DNA of 64,000 bases from contig NZ_JAENBP010000006.1 in the NCBI RefSeq assembly GCF_016481285.1, forward strand, positions 1 through 64,000, in the 5' to 3' direction. Shown one piece after another: positions 20,128 through 28,343 of this stretch (positions are counted from its first letter, which is position 1; each line of letters starts with the position of its first letter). The position numbers and the translations under genes were made by a program. Below the pieces are notes generated by a model. The model was not told the origin of the DNA. It did no database searches and saw only the letters and a list, made by a program, of their open reading frames with translations. The stretch is from Streptococcus zalophi (GTDB lineage: Bacteria > Bacillota > Bacilli > Lactobacillales > Streptococcaceae).

Positions 20128-21066
20128 TTAATAACTAACAACACCATTTTTAATAGTGAATTTAGACATGGTTGGACCAACGATATTACTAATTTTGATA
20201 GCTTCATTAATTCTAGTAATATCATTTTCAGTTAAAGTGATAGTAAGTCCTTCAACAGTTTCTTCTAACTGAACTATTTTTCTTGCACCAGTGAGGGGAA
20301 TGATATCTTCACCCTTGTTATAAATCCAAGCATGTGCTAATTGAACAATAGAAATATTTTTTTCTTTTGCTATAGTAGCCATCACATCCGTTAAAGGATC
20401 TTTTTCTGTATCAAAAAGACGTCCTAGTCTTAATAAACCAAAAGCGACGACACCTATTCCCAACTCTCTAGCAACAGGTAAAATATCTTTTTCAATGCTA
20501 TTATTGGTGATAGAATATTCAAGTTCTACTAAACTGATGGGGTGAATTGTATTAGCTTTTCGTAAGATTTCACTATCGACTTCTGATAGACCAATATGTT
20601 TGATGTAACCATCTTTGACCAGGTCAGAGAGGGCACCTATCGTCTCTTCAATAGGAATACCAATATCAACTCTAGCAGGTTGATATAAATCGATATAATC
20701 AAGATTGAGATTTTTAAGGGTTGAGGTGATGTATTTTTTGACATTTTTTGGACCAACATCAACTGTATTTCCACCTGAAAAGAGATTTCCAAAAGTACCG
20801 TATTTTACGGAGATAAAAGCTTTATCTCTATTTTGTCCTTTAAGAGCTTCACCTAGTAGTTTTTCATTGTGACCATCGATACCATAAAAATCACCTGTGT
20901 CAAAAAAACTAATCCCCAAATCTAAAGCTCTATGAATCGTTGCAATGCTTTCTTTTCTATCTGATGTAGGATTAGTGGACATTCTCATGGTTCCTAATCC
21001 TAATCTTCTAAAACTAAAGTCTTTCCCTTGATAGTTATCTGAAATGATTAATTGACTATTTTCCAT
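20128..21066 (-). CDS. Aldo/keto reductase family oxidoreductase
   Basis: A TIM-barrel NADPH-dependent oxidoreductase of 312 residues. Visible: FDTGDFYG (catalytic Asp and Tyr, about 55-62), ISVKYG (catalytic Lys, about 86-91) and a C-terminal nucleotide-binding region with IPLTGARKIVQLEE. At the place where the family usually reads H-R (QHRVD) this protein has Q-P-A-R-V-D, so the fourth member of the classical tetrad is replaced, as in some AKR subfamilies. The physiological substrate is unknown. It lies between DUF1275 and DUF951 genes and is probably transcribed alone. Confidence 0.88.
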   Translation of the reverse strand: MENSQLIISDNYQGKDFSFRRLGLGTMRMSTNPTSDRKESIATIHRALDLGISFFDTGDFYGIDGHNEKLLGEALKGQNRDKAFISVKYGTFGNLFSGGNTVDVGPKNVKKYITSTLKNLNLDYIDLYQPARVDIGIPIEETIGALSDLVKDGYIKHIGLSEVDSEILRKANTIHPISLVELEYSITNNSIEKDILPVARELGIGVVAFGLLRLGRLFDTEKDPLTDVMATIAKEKNISIVQLAHAWIYNKGEDIIPLTGARKIVQLEETVEGLTITLTENDITRINEAIKISNIVGPTMSKFTIKNGVVSY

Positions 21067-21109
21067 TTTTTTCTCCTTTGATAAGGGTCCAGTACCTTGT
21101 TTACTATAT

Positions 21110-21307
21110 TTAAGTTTCTAAAACTTTTTTTAGTTTACGATTAAAATCATGGCGACTCATCATCACGATATGTTGACAATTGGTGCATTTTATCTTGATA
21201 TCAGCTCCAACTCTCACCACTTCCCAACGATTAGCTTTTTTACCTGTCGCTTTGATAATGCAGGCATGCGGTTTTTTCATTTCTACTATGGAGCCTAAGG
21301 CATACAT
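21110..21307 (-). CDS. DUF951 small zinc-ribbon-like protein
   Basis: The 65-residue protein has the DUF951 pattern: an N-terminal G-S-I-V-E-M-K-K-P-H-A-C segment and a C-terminal I-K-C-T-N-C-Q-H-I-V-M-M-S-R. Cys24 region and the CxxC pair could bind zinc. In streptococci a DUF951 gene lies in the same place, after dnaN and near ychF. It follows the lipid-kinase gene by 12 bases and is likely cotranscribed. The function is unknown; nucleic-acid binding has been suggested from domain similarity only. Confidence 0.88.
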   Translation of the reverse strand: MYALGSIVEMKKPHACIIKATGKKANRWEVVRVGADIKIKCTNCQHIVMMSRHDFNRKLKKVLET

Positions 21308-21319
21308 TGTTAATCCTTT

Positions 21320-22201
21320 CTAGAGATAAATCTCTCTTTGTTCGCAACAAAGTGATAATTGGTTTGTTTCAATCACTTCACCATCTACTTGGACTAAATT
21401 TTCTTTAGTACTAGTAATAGTGACTTTTTTAAAAATCTTATGGTTAATGGCAGGTGTGTTTTTGTGATTTTTGAAAAGAACTGCTAGCAGAGTCATCACG
21501 TTTTTCAACAATCCTTCATCCTTAAAATAAACACAGTTAATATTAGGTTCAAAAGGACTAGCATCCGGCCAAACCACTATTCCTCCACCAAAATAACGAC
21601 TATTAGCAAAGGATAAGAAAAAAATATCAGACAGTGTGAATTTTTCTTGTTCTGTTTCTAGAAAAACAGTAGCAGTTGGTGTACAAAACAAAGAAACAAC
21701 ACCATATAAAGGATAAATCAGTTTACCTAGTTTAACCTTTCCTAGTATCGTTTTTAATGGTGAATTTTCAGAAAAACTTATCACTTTGGCCGCAAAACCA
21801 AAATCAAGACTATTGATAATGATGCCATTATCATAGTTAATGACATTGATGGTCTGTTTTTGTTTTTGTTTGATTGCTGAAATAATATTATCAATATAAT
21901 TAATGTTTAGTGATCTAGCAAAATCATTTCCCGAACCTGATGGATAATAAGCAAAAGGGATGTCTTTTGGTAAGTGTGATAGGACTTTTGACAAAGTCCC
22001 ATCTCCTCCAATGACTAAAATGGCATCCTCTTCTTTGTTGAAAGAAGATAAGATGGCAGTAACTTGATTTTTCTCATCATCCACTTTAGTCGTAATATAA
22101 AGTTTAAAATCAATGTTGGGATAAGCGTGAGTTAATTTTTCATACTTTTCAAGAGCAGACTTATCTCCTGAATTAGGGTTAGCTAATAAGTGTATTTTCA
22201 T
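21320..22201 (-). CDS. Diacylglycerol/sphingosine kinase-family lipid kinase
   Basis: The N-terminal catalytic domain shows NPNSGD (9-13 region) and the nucleotide-binding GGDGTLSKVL (65-74), followed by YPSGSGNDFARS. These place it in the DagK/YegS lipid-kinase family; Gram-positive members (DgkB) phosphorylate diacylglycerol to recycle it into phospholipid after lipoteichoic acid synthesis. The length of 293 is typical. It follows dnaN by 24 bases and precedes DUF951 by 12 bases, an arrangement also seen in streptococci. The exact lipid substrate is inferred. Confidence 0.9.
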   Translation of the reverse strand: MKIHLLANPNSGDKSALEKYEKLTHAYPNIDFKLYITTKVDDEKNQVTAILSSFNKEEDAILVIGGDGTLSKVLSHLPKDIPFAYYPSGSGNDFARSLNINYIDNIISAIKQKQKQTINVINYDNGIIINSLDFGFAAKVISFSENSPLKTILGKVKLGKLIYPLYGVVSLFCTPTATVFLETEQEKFTLSDIFFLSFANSRYFGGGIVVWPDASPFEPNINCVYFKDEGLLKNVMTLLAVLFKNHKNTPAINHKIFKKVTITSTKENLVQVDGEVIETNQLSLCCEQREIYL

Positions 22202-22224
22202 TAGTTAGTCGTCTTTTTCATTTT

Positions 22225-23361
22225 TTAGTTAGTACGTACAGGAGTGATTAATTGAATAAAATTCTCTTTGTCATCTGCAGGAAGTAGAGTGAATGGTCTT
22301 ACTGGCGAAATGAAATGTATTTCAACTGTTTCACTTTTTAAAGCTTTTAAGGATTCAATCAAGTAAGTTGGATTAAAACTAATGGTTAAATCAGAGCCAG
22401 ATGATTCTAAAACATCTAATTCTTCGTTGACTTTACCAACTTCTGGTGAATTAACATGAGCGGTTACTTTTTGTGATGTGATTTCCAGTTTAACAGTACC
22501 ATTTTGAGTAGCATTAGAAACTAGAAAAGCTCTTTCCATGGCTTGTCTTAAAGCACCTGTACTAAAGACCAATGTTGTTTCAGATTGATTGGTTAGTAAA
22601 CGATCAGTATCAGGATAATTGCCTTCTAATAGTCTGGTGTAGAAATTAATGGTATCACTTCTAAACAACATTTGACTGTCAGAAAAGAAAACTTCAATCG
22701 TTTCCACAGCATCTGAAAAAACAGAACTAAATTCACGAAGAGATTTGCTTGGAATCACAACGTCAAAGTTAGCTGATGTTTTATCAAGCGTCATTTTTCG
22801 TTGGCTAAGCCTATGTGAATCGGTAGCTACAGCCTTCAACTCATTGTTGTTGGTTAATGTGAAATGAACACCTGTTAAAATAGGACGACTTTCTTGATGG
22901 CTAGCAGCAAAAGCTGTCTCACTGATTAGGGTTTTAAACAATTCTGTCTTTAAAACAAGAGGTTGAGACGTTTCCATCTCTTGTAATCTTGGATAGTGAG
23001 AAACATCTTTTCCTTTTAGGGTGATTTCAGACTTACCGCTAACAAGCAAGACTTGTTGCTGTTCAATTTCTTTAAATTCAAAAATAATATCAGGCAAACT
23101 TGATACAATATTAGTGAAAAAATTAGCTTCTAATAAGATAGCTCCAGTTTGGCTAACTAATAAACCAGCATCTTCATTGTTAGATGAGATAATGGTTTCA
23201 ATCGAAATTTGACCATTAGAACCTGTTAAGGTGATGGCATCTTTATTGACTTCAATTTTAAAACTTGAAAGAATAGGAATCGCATTTTTAGAACTAATGG
23301 CTCTTTTAGTAGCATTTAAAGCTTGAAGGAAAAAAGCTTTATTGATAGAAAAATGAATCAT
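22225..23361 (-). CDS. dnaN: DNA polymerase III beta subunit (sliding clamp)
   Basis: The clamp encircles DNA and gives the replicative polymerase processivity; it also docks repair factors. The 378-residue product has three topologically similar domains. It starts MIHFSINKAFFLQALN and ends with the conserved clamp end -ITPVRTN, close to the usual -P-x-R-x-x. AAGGAG lies six bases before the ATG. It follows dnaA by 145 bases, a gap with further DnaA-box-like sequences, and probably has its own promoter there. Confidence 0.97.
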   Translation of the reverse strand: MIHFSINKAFFLQALNATKRAISSKNAIPILSSFKIEVNKDAITLTGSNGQISIETIISSNNEDAGLLVSQTGAILLEANFFTNIVSSLPDIIFEFKEIEQQQVLLVSGKSEITLKGKDVSHYPRLQEMETSQPLVLKTELFKTLISETAFAASHQESRPILTGVHFTLTNNNELKAVATDSHRLSQRKMTLDKTSANFDVVIPSKSLREFSSVFSDAVETIEVFFSDSQMLFRSDTINFYTRLLEGNYPDTDRLLTNQSETTLVFSTGALRQAMERAFLVSNATQNGTVKLEITSQKVTAHVNSPEVGKVNEELDVLESSGSDLTISFNPTYLIESLKALKSETVEIHFISPVRPFTLLPADDKENFIQLITPVRTN

Positions 23362-23515
23362 GGAAAACTCCTTTATTTTATAAGTATTATATATAGTAAT
23401 AGTAATAAGGCCTGTGTATAATGAGGATAACTCATCTAATTCTTTATTTGTCTAAGGTTAGCCTATGTTGATTACCTGTGGAAAAAGTTACCAATTAATG
23501 TTGATGTTATCCACA
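23362..23515. other. dnaA-dnaN intergenic origin-associated region with DnaA boxes
   Basis: A perfect DnaA box TTATCCACA (23507-23515) includes the dnaA stop codon. One-mismatch boxes are TGTGGAAAA (23478-23486) and TGTGTATAA (23413-23421), both minus-oriented. Bipartite origins with boxes on both sides of dnaA are known in Bacillus; here the downstream cluster may serve regulation or origin architecture. Confidence 0.7.
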
Positions 23516-24871
23516 GCTCTGTTTGATAGTATTTTTAATTGATTTAATTTCAATCATTAGATTATCATCTTGAGCTAACATATTTTTAATTTTATTGTAG
23601 GCATAAAGAACGGTAGAATGATCTCTCCCACCAAATTCCTTACCGATTTTAGGAAGGCTGTTATCAGTCATCTCTCTGACTAAAAAAATGGCAACTTGTC
23701 TTGCGAGAACAATGTTTTGATTTCGTTTGGTCGACTTGATTTCTTTAGTGGTGACACCATAAAATTTTCCAACCTGTTCTTGAATCATTTCAATCGGGAT
23801 AACCTTAATGATTGGTTTTTCTTGTTTTCTAGCTCGAATGGCTTCTACGACTAATTCAATGGTGATTGTTGATACTTTTTTCGTACTAGCCACTAAGTTG
23901 ATGTCTTTTAAAGCCCCTTCTAACTCTCTAACGTTGGAGTCAAATTGTCCAGCAAGGTATTCAATAGTTTCTTGTGGGAAATCATAGGTATATTCTTTTA
24001 TCTTTTCTTGTAAGATAGCCACACGTGTTTCAAATTCTGGAGGTGTGATGTCCTGTGTTAATCCCCAACTAAATCTAGTAACAAGACGATTTTCCAAGTC
24101 GTTTAATTGGTCAGGAGACCGATCACTTGTTAAGACAATTTGTTTATTTTTATCTCTTAGGGCATTGAAGGTGTGGAAAAACTCTTCTTGAGTACCAGGT
24201 TTTTTAGCTAGTGATTGAATATCATCGATTAATAGCACATCTAGATTACGGAATTGATTTTTCAACTCATCAATGGTTTTTAAACGAATATGAGTCACAT
24301 ACTCACTGATAAATTCCTCGGTGGTTATATATTTTATTCGTGCTTTAGGATCGTTTTCAACAATAAAATTGCCAATCGCATTTAACAAATGTGTTTTTCC
24401 AAGTCCTGGACCACCCCAGATAAATAAAGGATTATAGGTAATACCAGGTGTTTCAGCCACAGCTCTTGCAGCAGCAAATGCCCATTGACTACCTGGTCCT
24501 TGGATGAAATTATCAAAACGATATTTAGGATTTAAGTCGTTTTCAACAGGCGTTAATTCCTGTAAAGGACGTGTTGGTTGTGATAAAAAATCGGGTTGTT
24601 TAGTAGATTCTGTCCTTGTTAAAAAGTCTTCAAAAACATATTCTGCTGTTATTTCAGCATCATAGATTTCAAAACCAGCAGTTAAAATAGCTGGTTTTAA
24701 GTTTTTTTCCCAAAATAGTTTTTTATTTTTTTCTTCGATAAAGATAGTGGCTACATTATTTTCAACCTTGATTAGTTTTGCATCGGCAATATAATAATCA
24801 AAAGCAGTTTGTCTTAATTTTTCTTGAGCTAATTCTATCAGTCTGTTCCAAAAAATCTGCTCATTGCTCAT
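23507..24871 (-). CDS. dnaA: Chromosomal replication initiator DnaA
   Basis: DnaA binds oriC boxes and opens the origin. Domain I occupies about 1-80, a variable linker follows, then the AAA+ domain with Walker A GGPGLGKT (153-160) and Walker B LLIDDIQ, and domain IV ends with the DNA-binding signature [19 protein letters not shown] at 24874 is also in frame, but AGGAGG stands 7 bases before the ATG at 24871 and only 4 before the GTG, so the ATG is preferred (454 residues). The last codons TGT-GGA-TAA form a DnaA box. Next to parB and htrA it marks the replication origin. Confidence 0.98.
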   Translation of the reverse strand: MSNEQIFWNRLIELAQEKLRQTAFDYYIADAKLIKVENNVATIFIEEKNKKLFWEKNLKPAILTAGFEIYDAEITAEYVFEDFLTRTESTKQPDFLSQPTRPLQELTPVENDLNPKYRFDNFIQGPGSQWAFAAARAVAETPGITYNPLFIWGGPGLGKTHLLNAIGNFIVENDPKARIKYITTEEFISEYVTHIRLKTIDELKNQFRNLDVLLIDDIQSLAKKPGTQEEFFHTFNALRDKNKQIVLTSDRSPDQLNDLENRLVTRFSWGLTQDITPPEFETRVAILQEKIKEYTYDFPQETIEYLAGQFDSNVRELEGALKDINLVASTKKVSTITIELVVEAIRARKQEKPIIKVIPIEMIQEQVGKFYGVTTKEIKSTKRNQNIVLARQVAIFLVREMTDNSLPKIGKEFGGRDHSTVLYAYNKIKNMLAQDDNLMIEIKSIKNTIKQSCG

Positions 24872-24874
24872 CAC

Positions 24875-25107
24875 AGCGCCTCCTAAAAGATTGTTCAGTT
24901 CTTTCTATTTTAACACAAAAACAGAAAGAAAGCCATCAAAATAGCAAGTTAGAAGGAAAGTTATCCACAGGTGTTAATAAACTATAAACAATATTAATAA
25001 CACTTATCCACAACATGTGGATAAGTGTTATTTTATTTGATATTACTGACTTTAAAAGTATTTTTTTCTGTTGATAATTATGATAGGAAAAAATGTTTTT
25101 TAACACC
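24875..25107. other. oriC: Chromosomal replication origin (oriC) between dnaA and parB
   Basis: The 230-base gap has perfect DnaA boxes TTATCCACA at 24961-24969 (plus), 25004-25012 (plus) and 25016-25024 (minus). The last two form an inverted pair separated by three bases. The adjoining 25025-25107 stretch is very AT-rich and is the likely unwinding region. Gene orientation flips around this point, minus to the left and mostly plus to the right. No gene fits in the gap. A possible dnaA promoter (-10 TAAAAT, 24912-24907 on the minus strand, preceded by TGT) also lies here. Confidence 0.9.
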
Positions 25108-25872
25108 CTAGTTTAATTTGTTGATAACTCTGTTGAAATCTTCTTCTGTTGAAAAGTTTATTTTTAGATAGCCATTGCCATTTTTGTATTTTATGGCAAC
25201 TGGAAGGCCAAGACTTTTTTGTAATTCTTTTTCTTTTTCAAGGATAAAGATATCGGGTCGTTTTGTTTTGGGAGATTTAGTGGCATTAACTTTTTTTTCT
25301 AATTCACGAACACTAAGAGAGTCTGTTTGAATTTTTTCAAACCAATAAAATTGCTTGTTTTTTGATTTTATGCCAACTAGTAATCTTGCATGACCTTGAG
25401 AAATAACTCCTTCTTCTACTGCTGTAATGATTTCTTGTGGAAGATTTAAGAGACGTAAAATGTTAGTGATATAAGGACGAGATTTTCCCATATATAAAGC
25501 CAATTCATCATGTGTGAGTTGTTGTTGATTGATAACATTTTGATAAGCTTTTGCTTCTTCAATAGGGTTTAAATCAGAACGTTGAAGATTTTCGATAATG
25601 GCTTGTTTAATGCTATCTTCGTCACTAATTGATTTAATAATAGCTGGAATTCTTTCTAGACCTGCTAATTTAGACGCCCTTAAGCGTCTCTCACCAGCAA
25701 TTAACTCATAACCTAATATATCAGATTCTCTGACGATAATTGGCTGAATTAGACCATTTTCCTTGATTGATAAGCTCAATTCCTCAAGAGCTTGTTGATT
25801 AAAATGAATTCTTGGTTGGTAGGGATTTTTATGAACATCTTTTATTGGAATTAATTTTAATATTTCTTTCAT
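25108..25872 (-). CDS. parB: Chromosome-partitioning protein ParB/Spo0J
   Basis: ParB binds centromere-like parS sites near the origin, loads SMC and spreads as a CTP-dependent clamp. The protein has the N-terminal ParB/CTPase domain (NPYQPRIHF about 15-23; GERRLRASKLAG about 62-73), the HTH region (YMGKSRPYITNILRLLNLP) and a C-terminal dimerisation part. As in other streptococci there is no parA beside it. The ATG at 25872 fits the family start; a TTG at 25884 is an alternative. It follows htrA after a terminator. Confidence 0.93.
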   Translation of the reverse strand: MKEILKLIPIKDVHKNPYQPRIHFNQQALEELSLSIKENGLIQPIIVRESDILGYELIAGERRLRASKLAGLERIPAIIKSISDEDSIKQAIIENLQRSDLNPIEEAKAYQNVINQQQLTHDELALYMGKSRPYITNILRLLNLPQEIITAVEEGVISQGHARLLVGIKSKNKQFYWFEKIQTDSLSVRELEKKVNATKSPKTKRPDIFILEKEKELQKSLGLPVAIKYKNGNGYLKINFSTEEDFNRVINKLN

Positions 25873-25896
25873 TTTTTCTCTCAAAACTACTAAAAA

Positions 25897-25912
25897 CCCC
25901 TAGAAATAGGGG
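25897..25912 (-). terminator. Terminator of htrA
   Basis: CCCCTA-TTTC-TAGGGG on the minus strand is followed by TTTTT, between htrA and parB. The stem is short but GC-rich with a tetraloop. Confidence 0.75.
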
Positions 25913-25922
25913 TAATAGCTAG

Positions 25923-27152
25923 TTATTCATTTTTCTTTAAATCTTCAGTTGTTTTTGTTAGTTGAATTGTTTCTGTCATTTTCTTTTGACCACGATAGAA
26001 AGTTACTTCGATGCTATCGTTAATTTGATGTTTATAAAGAACACTTTGTAAATCACTCGTTGTTTCAATTGTTTCTTTATCAATTGAAACAATAACATCA
26101 TTTTTTTCCAAGACACCATCTGATGGCATTCCTTCTTGGGTTGAAATAACGACAACACCACTAAGCACTGAATCAGGAATATCTAATTTACTAAATGATG
26201 ACGTTGGGATTTCATTTAGACTAGCCATAGAGATACCAAGAGCTGGTCTATTAACAGAGCCATTTGCTTCTAATTGATTAATAATAGAAACAACATCGTT
26301 TGATGGAATGGCAAATCCCATCCCTTCAACAGCAACACTGTTAGTGTAGTCGCCACTGACAGTAATTTTACTAGAGTTGATACCAATGACTTGACCTTGA
26401 ATGTTAATAAGTGGTCCGCCTGAATTCCCAGGGTTTATCGCAGCATCTGTTTGGATAGCATTTGTGGAAATAATTTCGCCATTTTCATTTCGTGATGTGA
26501 CAGTGCGACTAAGACTTGAGACAATTCCTTCGGTAACAGAATTGGCATACTCACTTCCTAGAGGACTACCAATAGCGATAGCAGGTTCTCCTACATTGAG
26601 ATTGTCTGAATTGGCAAATTCGGCAACAACATCAACGTTTTCTGAAGGGATTTTCACCACAGCTAGGTCAGAATAAGTATCAGCTCCAACAAGTTCACCA
26701 ACAACTTTACTACCGTTACTTAACAAGATTTCAATTTTTTGAGCCCCACTGATAACATGATTATTGGTCACTAAGTAGGCATCTTTGCCATCTTTTTTGT
26801 AGATAACGCCTGACCCTTCACTAAAGACAGTGAGTCCTGAGTCGTCAACATAACGATCTTCATTTTCAGACGTGAAATAATCATAATACCCAAAATCATC
26901 TTGATTTACTTGGTAGTTAATGACTGAAACAACAGTGTTTTGAATTGTTTTAACAGCATCTGTTGTTGATGTTACGGTATTATACTTGGTGTTGCTTGTT
27001 TTAACCTGCGAGACAGGTGTGGTATTAGAAAATAAGTTTCCACCATTCATTTGTAAGACGAAAAAGGTGGCCACAAAACCTCCTAGGAAACCAAATAAGA
27101 TAATAAATAAGAAATTAATAATTTTTTTGAAAAAGCTAGATTTTTTTTTCAC
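25923..27152 (-). CDS. htrA: Surface serine protease HtrA/DegP
   Basis: HtrA is the membrane-anchored quality-control protease of the streptococcal surface, degrading misfolded exported proteins. Residues about 10-34 are the membrane anchor. A trypsin-like domain has the triad His132 (NNHV), Asp162 (YSDLA) and Ser244 (GNSGG), followed by one PDZ domain (about 290-400). The start is a GTG at 27152 with GGAGG eight bases upstream. It is divergent from rlmH and next to parB, as in streptococci. A CiaR-type direct repeat lies 10 bases before a TAGAAT -10 box, so control by the CiaRH two-component system is likely. Confidence 0.96.
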   Translation of the reverse strand: MKKKSSFFKKIINFLFIILFGFLGGFVATFFVLQMNGGNLFSNTTPVSQVKTSNTKYNTVTSTTDAVKTIQNTVVSVINYQVNQDDFGYYDYFTSENEDRYVDDSGLTVFSEGSGVIYKKDGKDAYLVTNNHVISGAQKIEILLSNGSKVVGELVGADTYSDLAVVKIPSENVDVVAEFANSDNLNVGEPAIAIGSPLGSEYANSVTEGIVSSLSRTVTSRNENGEIISTNAIQTDAAINPGNSGGPLINIQGQVIGINSSKITVSGDYTNSVAVEGMGFAIPSNDVVSIINQLEANGSVNRPALGISMASLNEIPTSSFSKLDIPDSVLSGVVVISTQEGMPSDGVLEKNDVIVSIDKETIETTSDLQSVLYKHQINDSIEVTFYRGQKKMTETIQLTKTTEDLKKNE

Positions 27153-27179
27153 TTTTGTAACCTCCGAAACTTTTCTTAC

Positions 27180-27212
27180 ATTCTAAGGGAGTTTGCTTAA
27201 TTATACCTTAAA
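27180..27212 (-). promoter_or_regulatory. CiaR-type operator and -10 box of htrA
   Basis: On the minus strand TTTAAG-GTATA-ATTAAG (27212-27196) matches the CiaR direct-repeat consensus NTTAAG-N5-WTTAAG. Ten bases further comes TAGAAT (27185-27180) as a -10 element, with no good -35 box, as expected for a CiaR-activated promoter. Confidence 0.8.
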
Positions 27213-27315
27213 TCACAGTAAAAAGAAAGTAATCCACAGGTTGTTGAAAACTTTTTGAAAAAGATGAAAATTGATAAAACTTAGCATTGTCATTTTTATT
27301 TCTTTCTGAAAGTTG

Positions 27316-27324
27316 TGCTATAAT
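27316..27324 (+). promoter_or_regulatory. rlmH: Extended -10 promoter of rlmH
   Basis: TGC-TATAAT is an extended -10 element whose last base is only six bases before the rlmH ATG at 27331. No convincing -35 box is seen. Transcription would start at or next to the ATG. Confidence 0.7.
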
Positions 27325-27330
27325 GTCATT

Positions 27331-27810
27331 ATGAAAATTAAATTATTAGTTGTTGGAAAACTAAAAGAAAAATACCTTAAAGAAGGCATTGCAGAGTATG
27401 TGAAGCGTCTGGAACGCTTTACCAAGGTTGAAATCATTGAGGTTTCAGACGAAAAAACACCAGACCAGGCTAGTCAAGCCGAAAATCGTAACATTTTAGA
27501 AAAAGAAAAACAACGTTTGTTGACTAAAATTGGTGAAAGAGATTATGTTATTGCGCTTGCTATAGAAGGAAAACAAGTTTCATCAGAAGAGTTGAGTCAG
27601 AAATTTTCACAAATCACACTTAACGGCTATTCTACGATTACTTTTATTATTGGTGGTAGTCTTGGTTTGAGTGATTATTTGAAAAAAAGGGCTAATTTAC
27701 TAGTCAGTTTTGGAAGAATCACACTTCCACATCAATTAATACGTTTAGTGTTAGTTGAACAAATTTATCGTTCTTTCATGATTCAACAAGGTAGTCCTTA
27801 TCATAAATAA
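27331..27810 (+). CDS. rlmH: 23S rRNA (pseudouridine1915-N3)-methyltransferase RlmH
   Basis: RlmH methylates pseudouridine 1915 in helix 69 of 23S rRNA on assembled 70S ribosomes. It is a SPOUT-fold enzyme: [19 protein letters not shown] at the start, IGGSLGLSD (about 103-111) in the SAM-binding knot, and a C-terminal [16 protein letters not shown]. The length is exactly the usual 159 residues from the ATG at 27331. No Shine-Dalgarno sequence precedes this ATG; the -10 box is directly upstream, so the mRNA is probably leaderless. It is divergent from htrA and ends in a strong terminator. Confidence 0.95.
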   Translation: MKIKLLVVGKLKEKYLKEGIAEYVKRLERFTKVEIIEVSDEKTPDQASQAENRNILEKEKQRLLTKIGERDYVIALAIEGKQVSSEELSQKFSQITLNGYSTITFIIGGSLGLSDYLKKRANLLVSFGRITLPHQLIRLVLVEQIYRSFMIQQGSPYHK

Positions 27811-27842
27811 AAGCTCTTGGTTTTTACCAAGAGCTTTTATTT
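27805..27842. terminator. Bidirectional terminator between rlmH and tRNA-Arg
   Basis: A perfect 16-bp stem (27805-27820 with 27827-27842) and 6-base loop, centred on GCTCTTGG/CCAAGAGC and flanked by A/T runs, serves rlmH on the plus strand and tRNA-Arg on the minus strand. Confidence 0.9.
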
Positions 27843-27848
27843 AAAGTA

Positions 27849-27922
27849 TGATCTCAGCAGGATTCGAACCTGCGACCGTTCGCTTAGAAGGCGAATGCTC
27901 TATCCAGCTGAGCTATGAGACC
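27849..27922 (-). tRNA. tRNA-Arg (anticodon TCT)
   Basis: A 74-base cloverleaf on the minus strand: acceptor GGTCTCA/TGAGATC with one G-U pair, D loop with AGCTCAGCTGGATAGAGC, anticodon loop CTTCTAA giving TCT, T arm GGTTCGAATCC. CCA is not encoded. It reads AGA codons, common in this AT-rich genome. Confidence 0.95.
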
Positions 27923-28086
27923 ATTTCAACCATTTCATTCTATCAAAAAAACCATCTATTTGTCAATAAGAAGATGACAAATCAATGCTTTCAGTAAAAA
28001 ATATCACATATTTTGAAAAAAAGGTAGACAAAACAGAATTATTTGATATAATATTAAGAGTGTCAAAGAAAAATCTTATGACTTTT

Positions 28087-28158
28087 GGTCCGTTGGTCAA
28101 GGGGTTAAGACACCGCCTTTTCACGGCGGTAACACGGGTTCGAATCCCGTACGGACTA
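28087..28158 (+). tRNA. tRNA-Glu (anticodon TTC)
   Basis: A 72-base cloverleaf: acceptor GGTCCGT/ACGGACT, anticodon stem CCGCC/GGCGG with loop TTTTCAC giving TTC, T arm GGTTCGAATCC. It forms a pair with the tRNA-Asn 28 bases downstream. Confidence 0.95.
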
Positions 28159-28186
28159 TTTTTAGCTTTACTCTAATGAGTTATAT

Positions 28187-28260
28187 TCCGGCATAGCTCA
28201 GTTGGTAGTAGCGCATGACTGTTAATCATGATGTCGTAGGTTCGAGTCCTACTGCCGGAG
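28187..28260 (+). tRNA. tRNA-Asn (anticodon GTT)
   Basis: A 74-base cloverleaf: acceptor TCCGGCA/TGCCGGA with discriminator G, D arm AGCTCAGTTGGTAGTAGCGC, anticodon loop CTGTTAA giving GTT, T arm GGTTCGAGTCC. It is followed at once by a terminator. Confidence 0.95.
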
Positions 28261-28271
28261 TGATAAGACTT

Positions 28272-28291
28272 ATCCTAAGTTTTCTTAGGAT
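28272..28291 (+). terminator. Terminator of the tRNA-Glu-Asn transcript
   Basis: ATCCTAAG-TTTT-CTTAGGAT followed by TTTTTTA, starting 11 bases after tRNA-Asn. Confidence 0.85.
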
Positions 28292-28312
28292 TTTTTTATT
28301 TCTAAATAATAG

Positions 28313-28341
28313 AAAAGCCCTCTGAATTTCAGAGGGCTTTT
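28313..28341 (-). terminator. Terminator of the ABC-F gene
   Basis: A 13-bp stem AAAAGCCCTCTGA/TCAGAGGGCTTTT with a 3-base loop, just after the stop codon of the ABC-F gene. Confidence 0.85.
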
Positions 28342-28343
28342 GT

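Noticed and set aside
27985-28176. Open frame of 63 codons on the plus strand
   Set aside because: It runs through tRNA-Glu, which is a clear cloverleaf, and lacks a ribosome site.
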